A DNA stretch of 64,000 bases from Trinickia dinghuensis (GTDB lineage Bacteria; Pseudomonadota; Gammaproteobacteria; Burkholderiales; Burkholderiaceae). Shown here one piece after another: positions 52,297 through 61,531 of this stretch (position 1 is its first letter; every line of letters begins with the position of its first letter). The stretch lies in contig NZ_QRGA01000007.1 in assembly GCF_003367175.1 (NCBI RefSeq), positions 31,042-95,041 of the forward strand, in the 5' to 3' direction. The position numbers were made by a program, and so were the translations under genes. Under the pieces are notes generated by a model. The model saw nothing but the letters and a program-made list of their open reading frames with translations. It had not been told where the DNA came from and did no database searches.

Positions 52297-54279
52297 TTAT
52301 CGCGCTTGACCCAATTGGTTGAGGATGTCGGGGTTTTCGAGCGTGGAGGTGTCCTGCGTGATCGCCTCGCCCTTCGCGAGCGAGCGCAGCAAGCGCCGCA
52401 TGATCTTGCCCGAGCGTGTCTTCGGCAGGTTGTCGCCGAACCGGATTTCCTTCGGCTTCGCGATCGGCCCGATCTCCTTGCCGACCCAGTCTCGCAGCGC
52501 CTTGGCGAGCTGCTCGGCTTCTTCCCCTTGCGGTCGCGCGCGCTTGAGCACGACGAACGCCACGACGGCTTCGCCCGTCGTCTCGTCGGGCCGTCCGACC
52601 ACCGCGGCCTCCGCTACAAGTTCGTGCGCGACGAGGGCCGATTCGATCTCCATCGTCCCGAGCCGGTGGCCCGACACGTTGAGTACGTCGTCGATCCGGC
52701 CTGTGATCGTGAAGTAGGCCGTGTCCTTGTCGCGCACCGCGCCGTCGCCGGCGAGGTACAGCGCACCGCCGAGCTCTTGCGGGTAGTAGCTTTTCACGAA
52801 GCGTTCCGGGTCGCCCCAGACCGTGCGTATCATCGAGGGCCACGGGCGCTTCACGACGAGGATGCCGCCTTGTCCGTCGGGCACGTCCTGTCCCGTTTCG
52901 TCGACGACGGCCGCCATGATGCCGGGCAACGGCAACGTGCACGATCCGGGCACGGTCGGCGTGGCGCCCGGCATCGGTGCGATCATGTGGCCGCCGGTCT
53001 CGGTTTGCCACCAGGTGTCGACGACGGGGCAGCGCTCGCCGCCGACGTGCCGGTGATACCACATCCAAGCTTCGGGATTGATCGGCTCGCCGACGGTGCC
53101 GATGATGCGCAGGCTCGAGAGATCGTGGCGCGCGGGATGCACGTTCGCGTCGGCTTCGGCGGCTTTGATCAGCGACCGGATCGCGGTCGGGGCCGTATAG
53201 AACAACGACACCCGATGATCGCCGATCATCTTCCAGAAGCGTCCGGCGTTCGGATAGGTGGGCACGCCCTCGAACACGACCTGGGTCGCGCCCAATGCGA
53301 GCGGGCCGTAGGCGATATACGTGTGGCCCGTGATCCAGCCGATGTCGGCCGTGCACCAGAAGACGTCCTCGCGCTTCCAGTCGAACGTCCACTTCATCGT
53401 CTGCGCGGCCCAGAGCAGATAGCCGGCGGTGCTGTGCTGAACGCCCTTGGGTTTGCCGGTGGAGCCGGATGTGTAAAGGATGAACAGCGGATGCTCGGCG
53501 CCGACCCATTCGGGCTCGCAAACGTCGGGCTCGTTTTCGACGATTTCGTGCAGCCAGCAATCGCGGCTTTCGCGCCATGCGACGTAGCCGCCCGTGCGGC
53601 GGTAGACGATCGTCGTCTTGACGGCGTCGCAGCCGCCCATGGCGAGGGCGTCATCGGCGATCTGTTTGAGCGGTAGCGTTTTGCCGCCGCGCACTTGTTC
53701 GTCCGCGGTGATGACGGCCACGGCGCCGACGTCGACGATGCGCTCATGAAGCGACTTCGCCGAGAACCCGCCGAAGACGACCGAATGCGTGGCGCCGATG
53801 CGCGCGCAGGCTTGCATGGCTGCGATGCCTTCGATCGACATGGGCATGTAGATGACGACGCGATCGCCGCGCTGGATGCCGCGCCGCTTGAGCGCGTTGG
53901 CCAGGCGCGAAACGCGCGAGAGCATCTGTGCGTAGGTGACGCGTGTGACCGTGCCGTCGTCAGCTTCGAAGACAATGGCTACGCGATCGCCATGGCCGGC
54001 GGCGACATGGCGATCGAGGCAGTTGTACGACGCGTTCAGCTCGCCGTCTTCGAACCACTTATAGAACGGTGCGTTGGACTCGTCGAGCACCTTGCCGAAC
54101 GGCTTGCGCCATTCGAGCGCTTCGCGTGCGAGCCCGGCCCAGAAGCCTTCGTAATCGCGTTCGGCCTGCGAGGCCAACTCACGATAAGCCGCCATGCCGG
54201 AGATGTTCGCGCCGCTTTGTGCTTCGGCCGTCGGTTCGAAGCTTCGCTGCTTCTGAGGGGGCAATTCCATCGAGGTCAC
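52297..54279 (-). CDS. acs: Acetyl-CoA synthetase
   Basis: A 660-residue AMP-forming acetate:CoA ligase. Motifs: P-loop-like [15 protein letters not shown] (about residue 268), [28 protein letters not shown] (about 415), the hinge region [16 protein letters not shown] and the catalytic Lys in TRSGKIMRR. It turns the acetate made by alcohol and aldehyde oxidation into acetyl-CoA, completing the pathway. A sigma54 promoter and a full-consensus UAS element lie upstream, linking it to the EBP. Confidence 0.97.
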   Translation of the reverse strand: MTSMELPPQKQRSFEPTAEAQSGANISGMAAYRELASQAERDYEGFWAGLAREALEWRKPFGKVLDESNAPFYKWFEDGELNASYNCLDRHVAAGHGDRVAIVFEADDGTVTRVTYAQMLSRVSRLANALKRRGIQRGDRVVIYMPMSIEGIAAMQACARIGATHSVVFGGFSAKSLHERIVDVGAVAVITADEQVRGGKTLPLKQIADDALAMGGCDAVKTTIVYRRTGGYVAWRESRDCWLHEIVENEPDVCEPEWVGAEHPLFILYTSGSTGKPKGVQHSTAGYLLWAAQTMKWTFDWKREDVFWCTADIGWITGHTYIAYGPLALGATQVVFEGVPTYPNAGRFWKMIGDHRVSLFYTAPTAIRSLIKAAEADANVHPARHDLSSLRIIGTVGEPINPEAWMWYHRHVGGERCPVVDTWWQTETGGHMIAPMPGATPTVPGSCTLPLPGIMAAVVDETGQDVPDGQGGILVVKRPWPSMIRTVWGDPERFVKSYYPQELGGALYLAGDGAVRDKDTAYFTITGRIDDVLNVSGHRLGTMEIESALVAHELVAEAAVVGRPDETTGEAVVAFVVLKRARPQGEEAEQLAKALRDWVGKEIGPIAKPKEIRFGDNLPKTRSGKIMRRLLRSLAKGEAITQDTSTLENPDILNQLGQAR

Positions 54280-54326
54280 AGATGTCTCTCCGCTGATATC
54301 GTTCTAAATCAATGCGGCGCGACAAA

Positions 54327-54342
54327 CGCAACTTGTATGCCA
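54327..54342 (-). promoter_or_regulatory. Sigma54 promoter of acs
   Basis: TGGCATA-CAAG-TTGCG on the minus strand fits the -24/-12 consensus. It lies 48 nt before the acs start. Confidence 0.75.
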
Positions 54343-54441
54343 AGCGAGCGGAATCAGGCTGGACGTGCGTGGGCGCTAGGTCTGTGCGGGCGGCGCGCAA
54401 CCGCGACGTCGTTGAGGTTGCTTCAGAATGTGACGATCCAT

Positions 54442-54458
54442 TGTTTCATGGCGCGACA
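54442..54458. promoter_or_regulatory. UAS element upstream of acs
   Basis: TGTTTC-ATGGC-GCGACA, full match to the element seen before pqqA and the dehydrogenase, about 109 bp upstream of the acs -24 box. Beyond it (54460-54850) I see no gene. Confidence 0.65.
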
Positions 54459-54852
54459 CGGCGGTTCGTGCTGATAGAACGCACCGCTCAAATTGATCTC
54501 AACTGCGGCCATGCCGCGCGAGTCGCAATAGCGGAAACCTCGTGAAGGCAGTTCGTCGTAGCCATCTCGATTCACGTTCTCGATGTCCTTGCGAGCGTAC
54601 CCGTGCTCCGCGTCGCTCGCTCGCGCCCGCCAGTAGGCGTTGCCCATGGCTGACCCGGGTCTGCCGGATTGGAACGATCGCATGGAGTTCAATGCCGAAG
54701 TCGCAGCGGTGGAGCTGTCCGGCGAGTCATGTTGATCATCCCTGGCGATCGGCTAATACCGTAGCTGGTAGGGAGTGCTGGAGCAGTACCGGTCCCTGCG
54801 GCGCTGACGCGGCTTCGGCTCCTCAGCTTTACTGTGGAAACAAAGAGCTTTC

Positions 54853-54880
54853 AAAAAAACCGCCTTCGGGCGGTTTTTTT
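54853..54880. terminator. Bidirectional rho-independent terminator
   Basis: CCGCC-TTCG-GGCGG stem with an A7 run before and a T7 run after, giving a terminator on both strands. It would end the molybdate-transport transcript (minus strand). Confidence 0.9.
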
Positions 54881-54922
54881 GTTGTGCGGTCGGGAGGCCG
54901 CCGCCGGGATTCGGTGGCCTGC

Positions 54923-56821
54923 TCAAGAAGGCGAATAGGATCCGCACTGAGTGGCTACAGCCGGCGCTCGATCCTCGCCCTGTTTGGGCTCGCAACTCCA
55001 CACCGACACCCCCGCAGGATCGACGATAAACGTTTCGACTTGGTCCTCGCGCAGCGGCATCTCACCGATCGACACGTCGAATTGTCCGTCCGCCGTTTTG
55101 ATGCAGGCATAACGCTCGCCGTTGCGCAATTCGATCGAGTGGACCTTGGCTTTGAACGAGTTGGGTCCGGCGCCGGGCCGAATCGCTCGCGAAGCGATTC
55201 GCCACATCACATTCGCGCCCGCATCGATCGTTCGATTCGCTGTCTCGAGCATCAAGCCGTCATACACCTCGACCAAGCCGGAGGCATGCATCGTCCCCGC
55301 TCCGATATTGCGAAGGCCAAGCAACTCGGACACGCGCAGGCTCGCGGGCTGAGCGAACACCCGCTCGGTCGGCCCCGCCTGAAGCACGCGGCCTTGATCG
55401 ATGACGAGCAGTTCGTCGGCCAGCAGCGCCGCTTCGTCCGGATCGTGCGTGACTAGAATCGTCACGGCGGAAATCTCGCGTTGCAGTTCACGCAGCGATT
55501 GGCGAAGCTGACGGCGGCGCGGCGTATCGAGCGCGGAAAACGGCTCGTCGAACAGCAGCAAATGACTGTGCCGCGTCAGCGCACGAGCGAGCGCGACACG
55601 CTGCCGTTGACCGAAGGAGAGTTGATGCGGCAAGCGATTGAGCAATGCGCCGAGCCCCAGATGATCGGTCCAATACCGCGCGCTCGCGGCATCGGCATCG
55701 ATCGGAAACGCGAGTTGCTGCGACACGGTCATATGGGGAAACAGCCCGTAGTCCTGCGGCATGTATCCGATTTGCCGATGCTCGGGCTCTAAGCTGCCGA
55801 GGTCTCGTTGGCCGAGTGTCACGCTACCGGCATCGTTATGTTCGAGTCCTGCGATCAGCTTTAACGCCAGCGATTTGCCGGACCCCGAAGGGCCGATGAT
55901 CGCGAGCCGCCGCGTTGACGGCGCCCACTGTACGTCCAGGTGGAATGTCCCGAGCTGCTTCTTCAAATCGACGGAAAGACGCGGATTGTCCTTCGCCTGC
56001 TTTCCAAGCGGCACCGGCGCGAGCACGGGTTCCGCGCCATTTTCGATGCGCTCGTCGGCGCCGCGGTATCGTGCGCGCGGGCTATAGGCCGAGAACACCG
56101 CGCAGGCAATCGCAATGGCCAGTGTGGGCAGCAGCAGCGGCATCATGGCGGGCAGGCCCTGCCCGCCGAAAAGGACGTACGTATAGACCGGCAGCGAATA
56201 CGGGTGATAGGCAACCATCACCGTGGCGCCAAATTCGCCGAACGCCCGAAGCCAAGTGAGCGCGAGCCCGGCGCGAATCCCCGGCCATGCCGCCGGCAGC
56301 ACGACGCGCATGAACCGGCTCATCGCATGATGGCCGAGCGTCGCGGCCACGTCTTCGAAGACGGGATCGACGGCCGAGAATGCAGATCGGGCCGCAACGA
56401 TCAGGAATGGCGCGGCAACGAACGTCTCGGCCACGACGATGCCGGCGAACGAGTCCGTCAGCGCGCCGTTCAAGGCGTGCCCGATCGCGCTATACGGACC
56501 GACCAGAAACAATAGCAATATCCCGCTGGTCAGCGGGGGTAAGGCGAGCGGCAATTGCACGACGAAACCGAGCACGGCCATGGCTCGCGACGACGAACGT
56601 GCGAGCCAATAGCCGAGCGGTACCCCCGCGATCAAGATGATCAGCGCAGCCGTGCTCGCGCTCGCGACGGAAACGCCTACCGCCGACCAAGTCGAACGCC
56701 AATCGACGTTCGCCCAGTTCACGTGCGAGATTTGCGGCACGCTCGCGATGAACGGCAGGCATAAATAGATCGCGAGCAGGACGGCGAGCGGCAACAGGGG
56801 CCGTGCAACACTTCGCTTCAT
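54923..56821 (-). CDS. Fused molybdate/tungstate ABC permease-ATPase (ModB-ModC type)
   Basis: A 632-residue fusion. Residues about 1-255 are an ABC permease with about six helices and the EAA-type loop (RVVLPAAWPGIRAGLALTWLRAFGEFGATVMVAY). Residues about 285-500 are an ABC ATPase with Walker A GPSGSGKS, signature LSFGQRQR, Walker B LLLFDEPF and the switch His in VTHDPDEA. A C-terminal TOBE-like anion-sensing domain follows. In most genomes permease and ATPase are separate genes. It starts 4 nt inside the preceding binding-protein gene end (ATGA-like overlap). Molybdate or tungstate is the likely substrate. Confidence 0.88.
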   Translation of the reverse strand: MKRSVARPLLPLAVLLAIYLCLPFIASVPQISHVNWANVDWRSTWSAVGVSVASASTAALIILIAGVPLGYWLARSSSRAMAVLGFVVQLPLALPPLTSGILLLFLVGPYSAIGHALNGALTDSFAGIVVAETFVAAPFLIVAARSAFSAVDPVFEDVAATLGHHAMSRFMRVVLPAAWPGIRAGLALTWLRAFGEFGATVMVAYHPYSLPVYTYVLFGGQGLPAMMPLLLPTLAIAIACAVFSAYSPRARYRGADERIENGAEPVLAPVPLGKQAKDNPRLSVDLKKQLGTFHLDVQWAPSTRRLAIIGPSGSGKSLALKLIAGLEHNDAGSVTLGQRDLGSLEPEHRQIGYMPQDYGLFPHMTVSQQLAFPIDADAASARYWTDHLGLGALLNRLPHQLSFGQRQRVALARALTRHSHLLLFDEPFSALDTPRRRQLRQSLRELQREISAVTILVTHDPDEAALLADELLVIDQGRVLQAGPTERVFAQPASLRVSELLGLRNIGAGTMHASGLVEVYDGLMLETANRTIDAGANVMWRIASRAIRPGAGPNSFKAKVHSIELRNGERYACIKTADGQFDVSIGEMPLREDQVETFIVDPAGVSVWSCEPKQGEDRAPAVATQCGSYSPS

Positions 56822-57693
56822 TGCTTCGATTCAACCGCCGTCTTCAGTACGGTCGGGACGGCTTGCGCATCGCCGCTGACCGTGGTTTTGACCACGTCGA
56901 CACCGTGAGCCTTCAGCAGGTCGCGCCCCTGCGCGCTGAGCAGGAAGTCGACGAACTTCGCCGCGCCCGCGGCATTCGGAGCGTCGGAGAGCACCGTCAG
57001 CGTGTAATTGGCCTGAGCCTTGAGTTCCGGCGCGGGGGCCACGGCGGGAATCTTCAGATCGGACGTTTCCGTCGAATAGAAGAACCCGGCGTCGAGCTGG
57101 CCCGATTGCAGACGGCCGACCAGCGTTTCCTCAGGCAATACTTGTGCGGGGTTCTCTTCGTCGCCGAGCGTCTTCTGGACCAAGTCGGGCTTGCCGTACA
57201 ACGTAGCGGCCTTCTTCATCAACTCGAGCGTGAACATCCCCTTCGGGTCGAGCTTCGGATCGGTGCGGCCGATATGGATGCCGGGTTCTTCCAGCACTTC
57301 ATCCCAGCGCTTGGTTTGGAAGTCGTGAGCGAAGCGGCTCTGCGGGTTATAGCCGATCATCAGCGGCGACTTGGCGAACGTCACGTACCAGGTCACTTGA
57401 TTGCCGTTGGCGGCGCCCATCAGGGCATCGTTGACCTTGGGGCTCGCGCTGATGAACACGTCGCCCTGGCGCAGCTTGCCCTTGAGTTCGTTGGCGATCT
57501 TCTTCGAGCCGGCGGCATAGCCTTCAAAGTGCAAGCCCGTCTGCTTTTCGAAGGCGGGGCCGACACCGTGTTCCATCAAATTCACGAGCGAGCCGGCGTA
57601 GAGCACTTTGACGGTGCCTTCGTCCGCGAAGCAGTTTTGAGCGGATACGACGCCCGCGAGCAACGCCACACCGACGACAATCTTACGAAACAT
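56818..57693 (-). CDS. Molybdate/tungstate-type periplasmic binding protein (WtpA/ModA-like)
   Basis: A 291-residue solute-binding protein. The signal peptide ends about residue 24 (NCFADE). The start of the mature domain VKVLYAGSLVNLMEHGVGPAF, then GSKKIANELKGKLRQGDVFISASP, resembles WtpA/ModA binders of tungstate and molybdate. It is followed directly by the fused permease-ATPase. A ModE-like palindrome lies 17 nt upstream of its start. Confidence 0.87.
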   Translation of the reverse strand: MFRKIVVGVALLAGVVSAQNCFADEGTVKVLYAGSLVNLMEHGVGPAFEKQTGLHFEGYAAGSKKIANELKGKLRQGDVFISASPKVNDALMGAANGNQVTWYVTFAKSPLMIGYNPQSRFAHDFQTKRWDEVLEEPGIHIGRTDPKLDPKGMFTLELMKKAATLYGKPDLVQKTLGDEENPAQVLPEETLVGRLQSGQLDAGFFYSTETSDLKIPAVAPAPELKAQANYTLTVLSDAPNAAGAAKFVDFLLSAQGRDLLKAHGVDVVKTTVSGDAQAVPTVLKTAVESKQ

Positions 57694-57709
57694 ACAGGTC
57701 TCTCTTGTT

Positions 57710-57733
57710 CGTTATAGAGGATCGTATATTACG
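57710..57733. promoter_or_regulatory. ModE/TunR-like operator candidate
   Basis: CGTTATA - 10 nt - TATTACG, inverted repeat with one mismatch, resembling the CG-TATA arms of ModE-type sites. It sits between the divergent binding-protein and di-Mop genes, where metal-dependent control is expected. Confidence 0.45.
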
Positions 57734-57894
57734 CCTGGTCGAGGGCAAATCATTGACGCGGTTGGGGGTTTCTCCGAATTTCCGGTATTGGCGCCCGGCA
57801 CTATGGGCTAGGTTTCATCGGAAGTACACTAGGCGTTGCTAAAACCTAACCATTTGCTTTCCGCCGAACAACGGCCGATACCTCGGAGATCGAC

Positions 57895-58317
57895 ATGCGA
57901 ACCAGCGCGCGCAACCATTTCAACGGCAAAGTCACCGCAGTCAAGGCGGGGGCCGTCAATGACGAAATCACCCTGAATGCGGACGGTGTCGAACTCGTCG
58001 CCATCATTACGCACGGAAGCGCCGCGTCGTTGGGGCTCAAACAAGGTTCGGATGCGTTTGCGCTGATCAAGGCGTCGTCGGTAGTGGTGATGGTGGGGGC
58101 GGACCCGAGCAAGGTCTCGGCCCGCAATTGCGTCGAGGGCACGGTGGCCTCGGTCGAAAAGGGCGCGGTCAACGCCGAAGTCGTGATCAAAGCGGCTGGC
58201 GGAGCGCAGATCGTTTCCATTATCACGAACGACAGCGTCGATCGCCTCGGCCTTGCCGCCGGCAGCAAGGCATCGGCGATCTTCAAGGCGTCGAGCGTGA
58301 TCGTCGGCGTGGCGTGA
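57895..58317 (+). CDS. Di-domain molybdate-binding protein (molbindin, two Mop/TOBE domains)
   Basis: A 140-residue cytoplasmic protein of two tandem Mop domains (about 4-70 and 75-140). Each has the core N-x-F/V-x-G-x-V-x2-V near its start (SARNHFNGKVTAVKAGAVN and SARNCVEGTVASVEKGAVN) and ends IKASSVVV or FKASSVIV. Such proteins oligomerise and store molybdate or tungstate. It is divergent from the uptake genes, with 201 nt between, and completes a molybdenum homeostasis set. Confidence 0.93.
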   Translation: MRTSARNHFNGKVTAVKAGAVNDEITLNADGVELVAIITHGSAASLGLKQGSDAFALIKASSVVVMVGADPSKVSARNCVEGTVASVEKGAVNAEVVIKAAGGAQIVSIITNDSVDRLGLAAGSKASAIFKASSVIVGVA

Positions 58318-58429
58318 ACCCGCCCGTGAAGCTTTGCGCCGGCTACTGATATTCGGTGGCTGGCGAGTAGTGCCATCCCACCGCGTTCGACTACACTTAA
58401 GCACCCCCAGCCGAACCGTCCGCCCTCCC

Positions 58430-58699
58430 ATGGCGCACCTCTTTTTCGCCGCTTCGATCCAGCGGCACATCGCGATGCCCGAACGCGACGTCACCGCGCG
58501 CTCGGTCGACGAGGCATTGTCCGCGGTCTTCGCCGACGAGCCCCGTCTGCGCGGCTATATCCTCGACGATCAAGGCGGCTTGCGCAAACATTTGTCCGTC
58601 TTCGTGGATGGCAGGCCGCTGCGCGATCGCCACCGTTTGTCGGATCCGGTCGAAACAGACAGTCGTATTTACGTCGTGCAAGCGCTTTCCGGCGGCTGA
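58430..58699 (+). CDS. MoaD/ThiS-family ubiquitin-like protein
   Basis: An 89-residue beta-grasp protein ending in the Gly-Gly (ALSGG) that MoaD/ThiS family members use for adenylation and thiocarboxylation. ATG 58430 gives the normal family length; the frame opens at 58334. It precedes the BNR-repeat gene by 75 nt. Similar MoaD-like/BNR pairs occur in other bacteria, so it may act with that protein rather than in molybdopterin synthesis. That link is inference, even though a molybdate-uptake set lies beside it. Confidence 0.8.
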   Translation: MAHLFFAASIQRHIAMPERDVTARSVDEALSAVFADEPRLRGYILDDQGGLRKHLSVFVDGRPLRDRHRLSDPVETDSRIYVVQALSGG

Positions 58700-58774
58700 T
58701 ATCGCAGGAATGCATCGCACGAAGTCATCGCACGAAGGTATCGCAAACACACCAATTACATCGGAGACACGACC

Positions 58775-59968
58775 GTGAACGACGACCGCTTGATCGTTGG
58801 CACCCGCAAAGGGTTGTTCGTTTTCGAACGGGACGATGCGAGCGCGCGTCGCTGGAAGCAGGTCGCGCTTCACTTCATCGGCGAGCCCGTTACCTCGGCG
58901 CTGGCCGATCCGCGCGACGGCACGCTTTACGCCGCGCTCAATCTCGGTCACTTCGGCGTCAAGCTGCACCGTCTGCCTGCCGGTGCAACCCAATGGGAGC
59001 CGTGCACGGCGCCGGTCTATCCGCCGCAGCCTGCGGCCGAAGCGGTAGTGGATGCGGCGGCGTTTGCCGATCCTGCCGACGGATCCGCCGCTGCTGCCGC
59101 GCAACCGGCGCGCGAGGACAGCCGCTCCGATGAGCAAGAACCCCTTTGGTCGCTCGAACAGATTTGGACGCTCGAGCCGGGCGGCGCCGACGAACCCGGC
59201 ACGCTCTGGGCCGGCACGATCCCAGGCGGGTTGTTTCGTTCGGACGACCGCGGCGATACCTGGACCTTGATCCGCTCGCTATGGGATCGGCCCGAACGGC
59301 GCGAGTGGGGCGGTGGCGGCTACGACCACGCGGGCATTCATTCGGTGCTGGTCGATCCGCGCGATAGCCGCCACGTGACGATCGGCGTTTCGTCCGGCGG
59401 CGTTTGGCAAACGTTCGATGGCGGCGATACCTGGCGTCCGACATCGAAGGGCATGGAAGCCGATTACATGCCGCCCGAGCGCCGGTTCGAAGAGAACGTC
59501 CAGGACCCGCATCGCGTCGTTCAATGTCTGGCCGTTCCGGAGCGGCTTTGGACGCAGCATCATTGCGCGATCTTTCGCTCGACCGACGGCGGCGAGCAAT
59601 GGACGCGCATCGAGGCGCAGCCGTCGAACTTCGGTTTTGCGGTAGCCGTTCATCCGCACGACCCCGACATTGCGTGGTTCGTGCCCGCGGTGAAGGATGC
59701 GTGCCGTATTCCCGTGGATGGCGACTTCGTCGTCACGCGCACTCGCGACGGGGGCCGTACATTCGAGCGCTTCTCGCAGGGCCTGCCGACGCCACCTGCT
59801 TATGATCTGGTCTATCGCCACGGGCTCACCATCGATGCGACAGGCACCCGGCTTGCAATGGGCTCGACGACGGGCGGGCTATGGGCCTCCGACGATTCTG
59901 GAGAGCGCTGGCACGAAATCTCGGCGCATCTGCCGCCTATCTATCACGTGAGCTTTGCCGGAGCCTGA
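58775..59968 (+). CDS. BNR/YCF48-type beta-propeller protein (exo-sialidase-like fold)
   Basis: A 397-residue protein starting at GTG 58775 (GGAGAC upstream), without a signal peptide. Asp-box (BNR) repeats recur through the sequence: SDDRGDTW, TFDGGDTW, STDGGEQW, TRDGGRTF and SDDSGERW. An Ala/Asp-rich insert lies about residues 88-120. The fold is a beta-propeller as in sialidases, but sialidase catalytic residues are not evident, so the enzymatic role is unknown. The next gene's ATG follows the stop after 1 nt. Confidence 0.83.
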   Translation: MNDDRLIVGTRKGLFVFERDDASARRWKQVALHFIGEPVTSALADPRDGTLYAALNLGHFGVKLHRLPAGATQWEPCTAPVYPPQPAAEAVVDAAAFADPADGSAAAAAQPAREDSRSDEQEPLWSLEQIWTLEPGGADEPGTLWAGTIPGGLFRSDDRGDTWTLIRSLWDRPERREWGGGGYDHAGIHSVLVDPRDSRHVTIGVSSGGVWQTFDGGDTWRPTSKGMEADYMPPERRFEENVQDPHRVVQCLAVPERLWTQHHCAIFRSTDGGEQWTRIEAQPSNFGFAVAVHPHDPDIAWFVPAVKDACRIPVDGDFVVTRTRDGGRTFERFSQGLPTPPAYDLVYRHGLTIDATGTRLAMGSTTGGLWASDDSGERWHEISAHLPPIYHVSFAGA

Positions 59969-59969
59969 C

Positions 59970-61238
59970 ATGATTTCCAGACCGCACCGGCATGTTGCCG
60001 ATTCGGGATATGCCGTGATGCGTCTAGGCGTCACGCTCGCGCTGATGACCATCGGCAGCAGCAGTATGTATGTGCTGTCCGTCATGTTGCCTGCCGTGCA
60101 GGCCGATTTCGGCAGCAGCCGTTCCGATGTCTCGCTGTCGTACACGCTGCTGATGGTCGGCTTCGGTGTCGGCGGTGTGGTGATGGGCCGCTTGGCCGAT
60201 CGCTTCGGTGTGATGTGGCCGTTGCTGCTCGGCGCGGTAGGCTTGGGCTTAGGGTATCTGGCCAGCGCGATGTCCGGCAGCGTCATGATGTTCGCGCTTG
60301 CGCAGGGCGCGCTGGTCGGACTGTTGGGCAGCAGCGTCGTGTTTGCTCCGCTCGTTGCCGACACCTCGCTCTGGTTCGTCAAGCGGCGGGGCTTGGCCGT
60401 GGCCATCTGCGCGAGCGGCAATTATCTGGCCGGTGCCATCTGGCCGCCGGTGGTCCAGCATTTCGTCGGCATCGCGGGATGGCGCTCGACCTATATGGGG
60501 ATGGCACTTTTTTGCAGTCTCTCGATGGCGGCGCTGGCGCTGCTGCTTCGAGAGCGGCCTCCCGCAATGGAGCCGGCGGCGCGGCAGCATGCGGATGGCG
60601 CGCCGGAAGCGGCGGCCGCGATACGACCCTTCGGCTTTTCGTTCGGCACGGCTCAGGGTCTGTTGTGCGTAGCGGGTGTGGCTTGCTGCGTTGCCATGGC
60701 CACGCCACAGGTCCACATCGTCGCCTATTGCGGCGACCTCGGATATGGCGCGGCGCGCGGTGCGCAGATGCTGTCGGTCATGCTGGGCTTCGGCATTGCA
60801 AGCCGGTTGATCTCGGGCTTGATTTGCGATCGCATTGGCGGAGTGCGTACGCTGCTGCTGGGCTCGGTGTTGCAATGCGTCGCGCTGCTGCTCTTCTTGC
60901 CGTTCAATGGGCTCGTGCCCTTGTTCGTGGTGTCGGCGCTGTTCGGCTTGTTTCAGGGCGGCATCGTCCCGTCGTACGCGATCATCGTGCGCGAGCATTT
61001 TCCGGTTCGGGAAGCCGGTGCCCGAGTCGGCACCGTGCTGATGTGCACGCTGCTCGGCATGGCGCTCGGAGGCTGGCTCGCCGGCAAGATGTTCGATCTC
61101 ACCGGCAGCTATCACGCCGCATTTCTGAACGGCGTCGCCTGGAATCTGCTCAACATGGGCATCGCGCTGACGCTCTTGGTGCGGGTGCGGCGACTGTCCC
61201 GCCGCCGCGAAGCGGCATTCGCGGTGACGGGAACGTAG
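59970..61238 (+). CDS. MFS transporter
   Basis: A 422-residue major facilitator protein with 12 predicted helices (ATG 59970, 1 nt after the BNR-gene stop). The MFS loop 2-3 motif is GRLADRFGV and its repeat in the second half is GLICDRIGGVRTLL. The family flavour is the monocarboxylate/oxalate-formate type seen in SVVFAPLVADTSLWFVKRRG followed by LAVAICASGNYLAGAIWPP. A hydrophilic Ala-rich loop joins the halves. Substrate unknown; it may be cotranscribed with the two preceding genes. Confidence 0.9.
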   Translation: MISRPHRHVADSGYAVMRLGVTLALMTIGSSSMYVLSVMLPAVQADFGSSRSDVSLSYTLLMVGFGVGGVVMGRLADRFGVMWPLLLGAVGLGLGYLASAMSGSVMMFALAQGALVGLLGSSVVFAPLVADTSLWFVKRRGLAVAICASGNYLAGAIWPPVVQHFVGIAGWRSTYMGMALFCSLSMAALALLLRERPPAMEPAARQHADGAPEAAAAIRPFGFSFGTAQGLLCVAGVACCVAMATPQVHIVAYCGDLGYGAARGAQMLSVMLGFGIASRLISGLICDRIGGVRTLLLGSVLQCVALLLFLPFNGLVPLFVVSALFGLFQGGIVPSYAIIVREHFPVREAGARVGTVLMCTLLGMALGGWLAGKMFDLTGSYHAAFLNGVAWNLLNMGIALTLLVRVRRLSRRREAAFAVTGT

Positions 61239-61531
61239 CAGCCCGCTCCACGCCGATTCAAGCCCGGCCCGCTGAATGAGCGGGCACTCGCGCACAAGCA
61301 CTATCGCACCCCGCTGTCCAACCGACAATTCGTTGTGCATGCAACGTAAATTGTTGCACAAGCAACCAATTACCCATGCCATGCAGCACGTTCGTTCGCA
61401 TTGATCTGCGACAAACGAAGCCATCGATGCGGCGACATTTTTTCTCCTCAAGTATTCGTCGTACCCGTCGTTAAAGGTACGGGAAAGGAATGTTTTACGT
61501 AATTGATAGCTAACTGCGCAGGTGTTGAGTA

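Noticed and set aside
52237-53676. 479-residue plus-strand ORF opposite acs
   Set aside because: Composition bias only; acs motifs on the minus strand are unambiguous.
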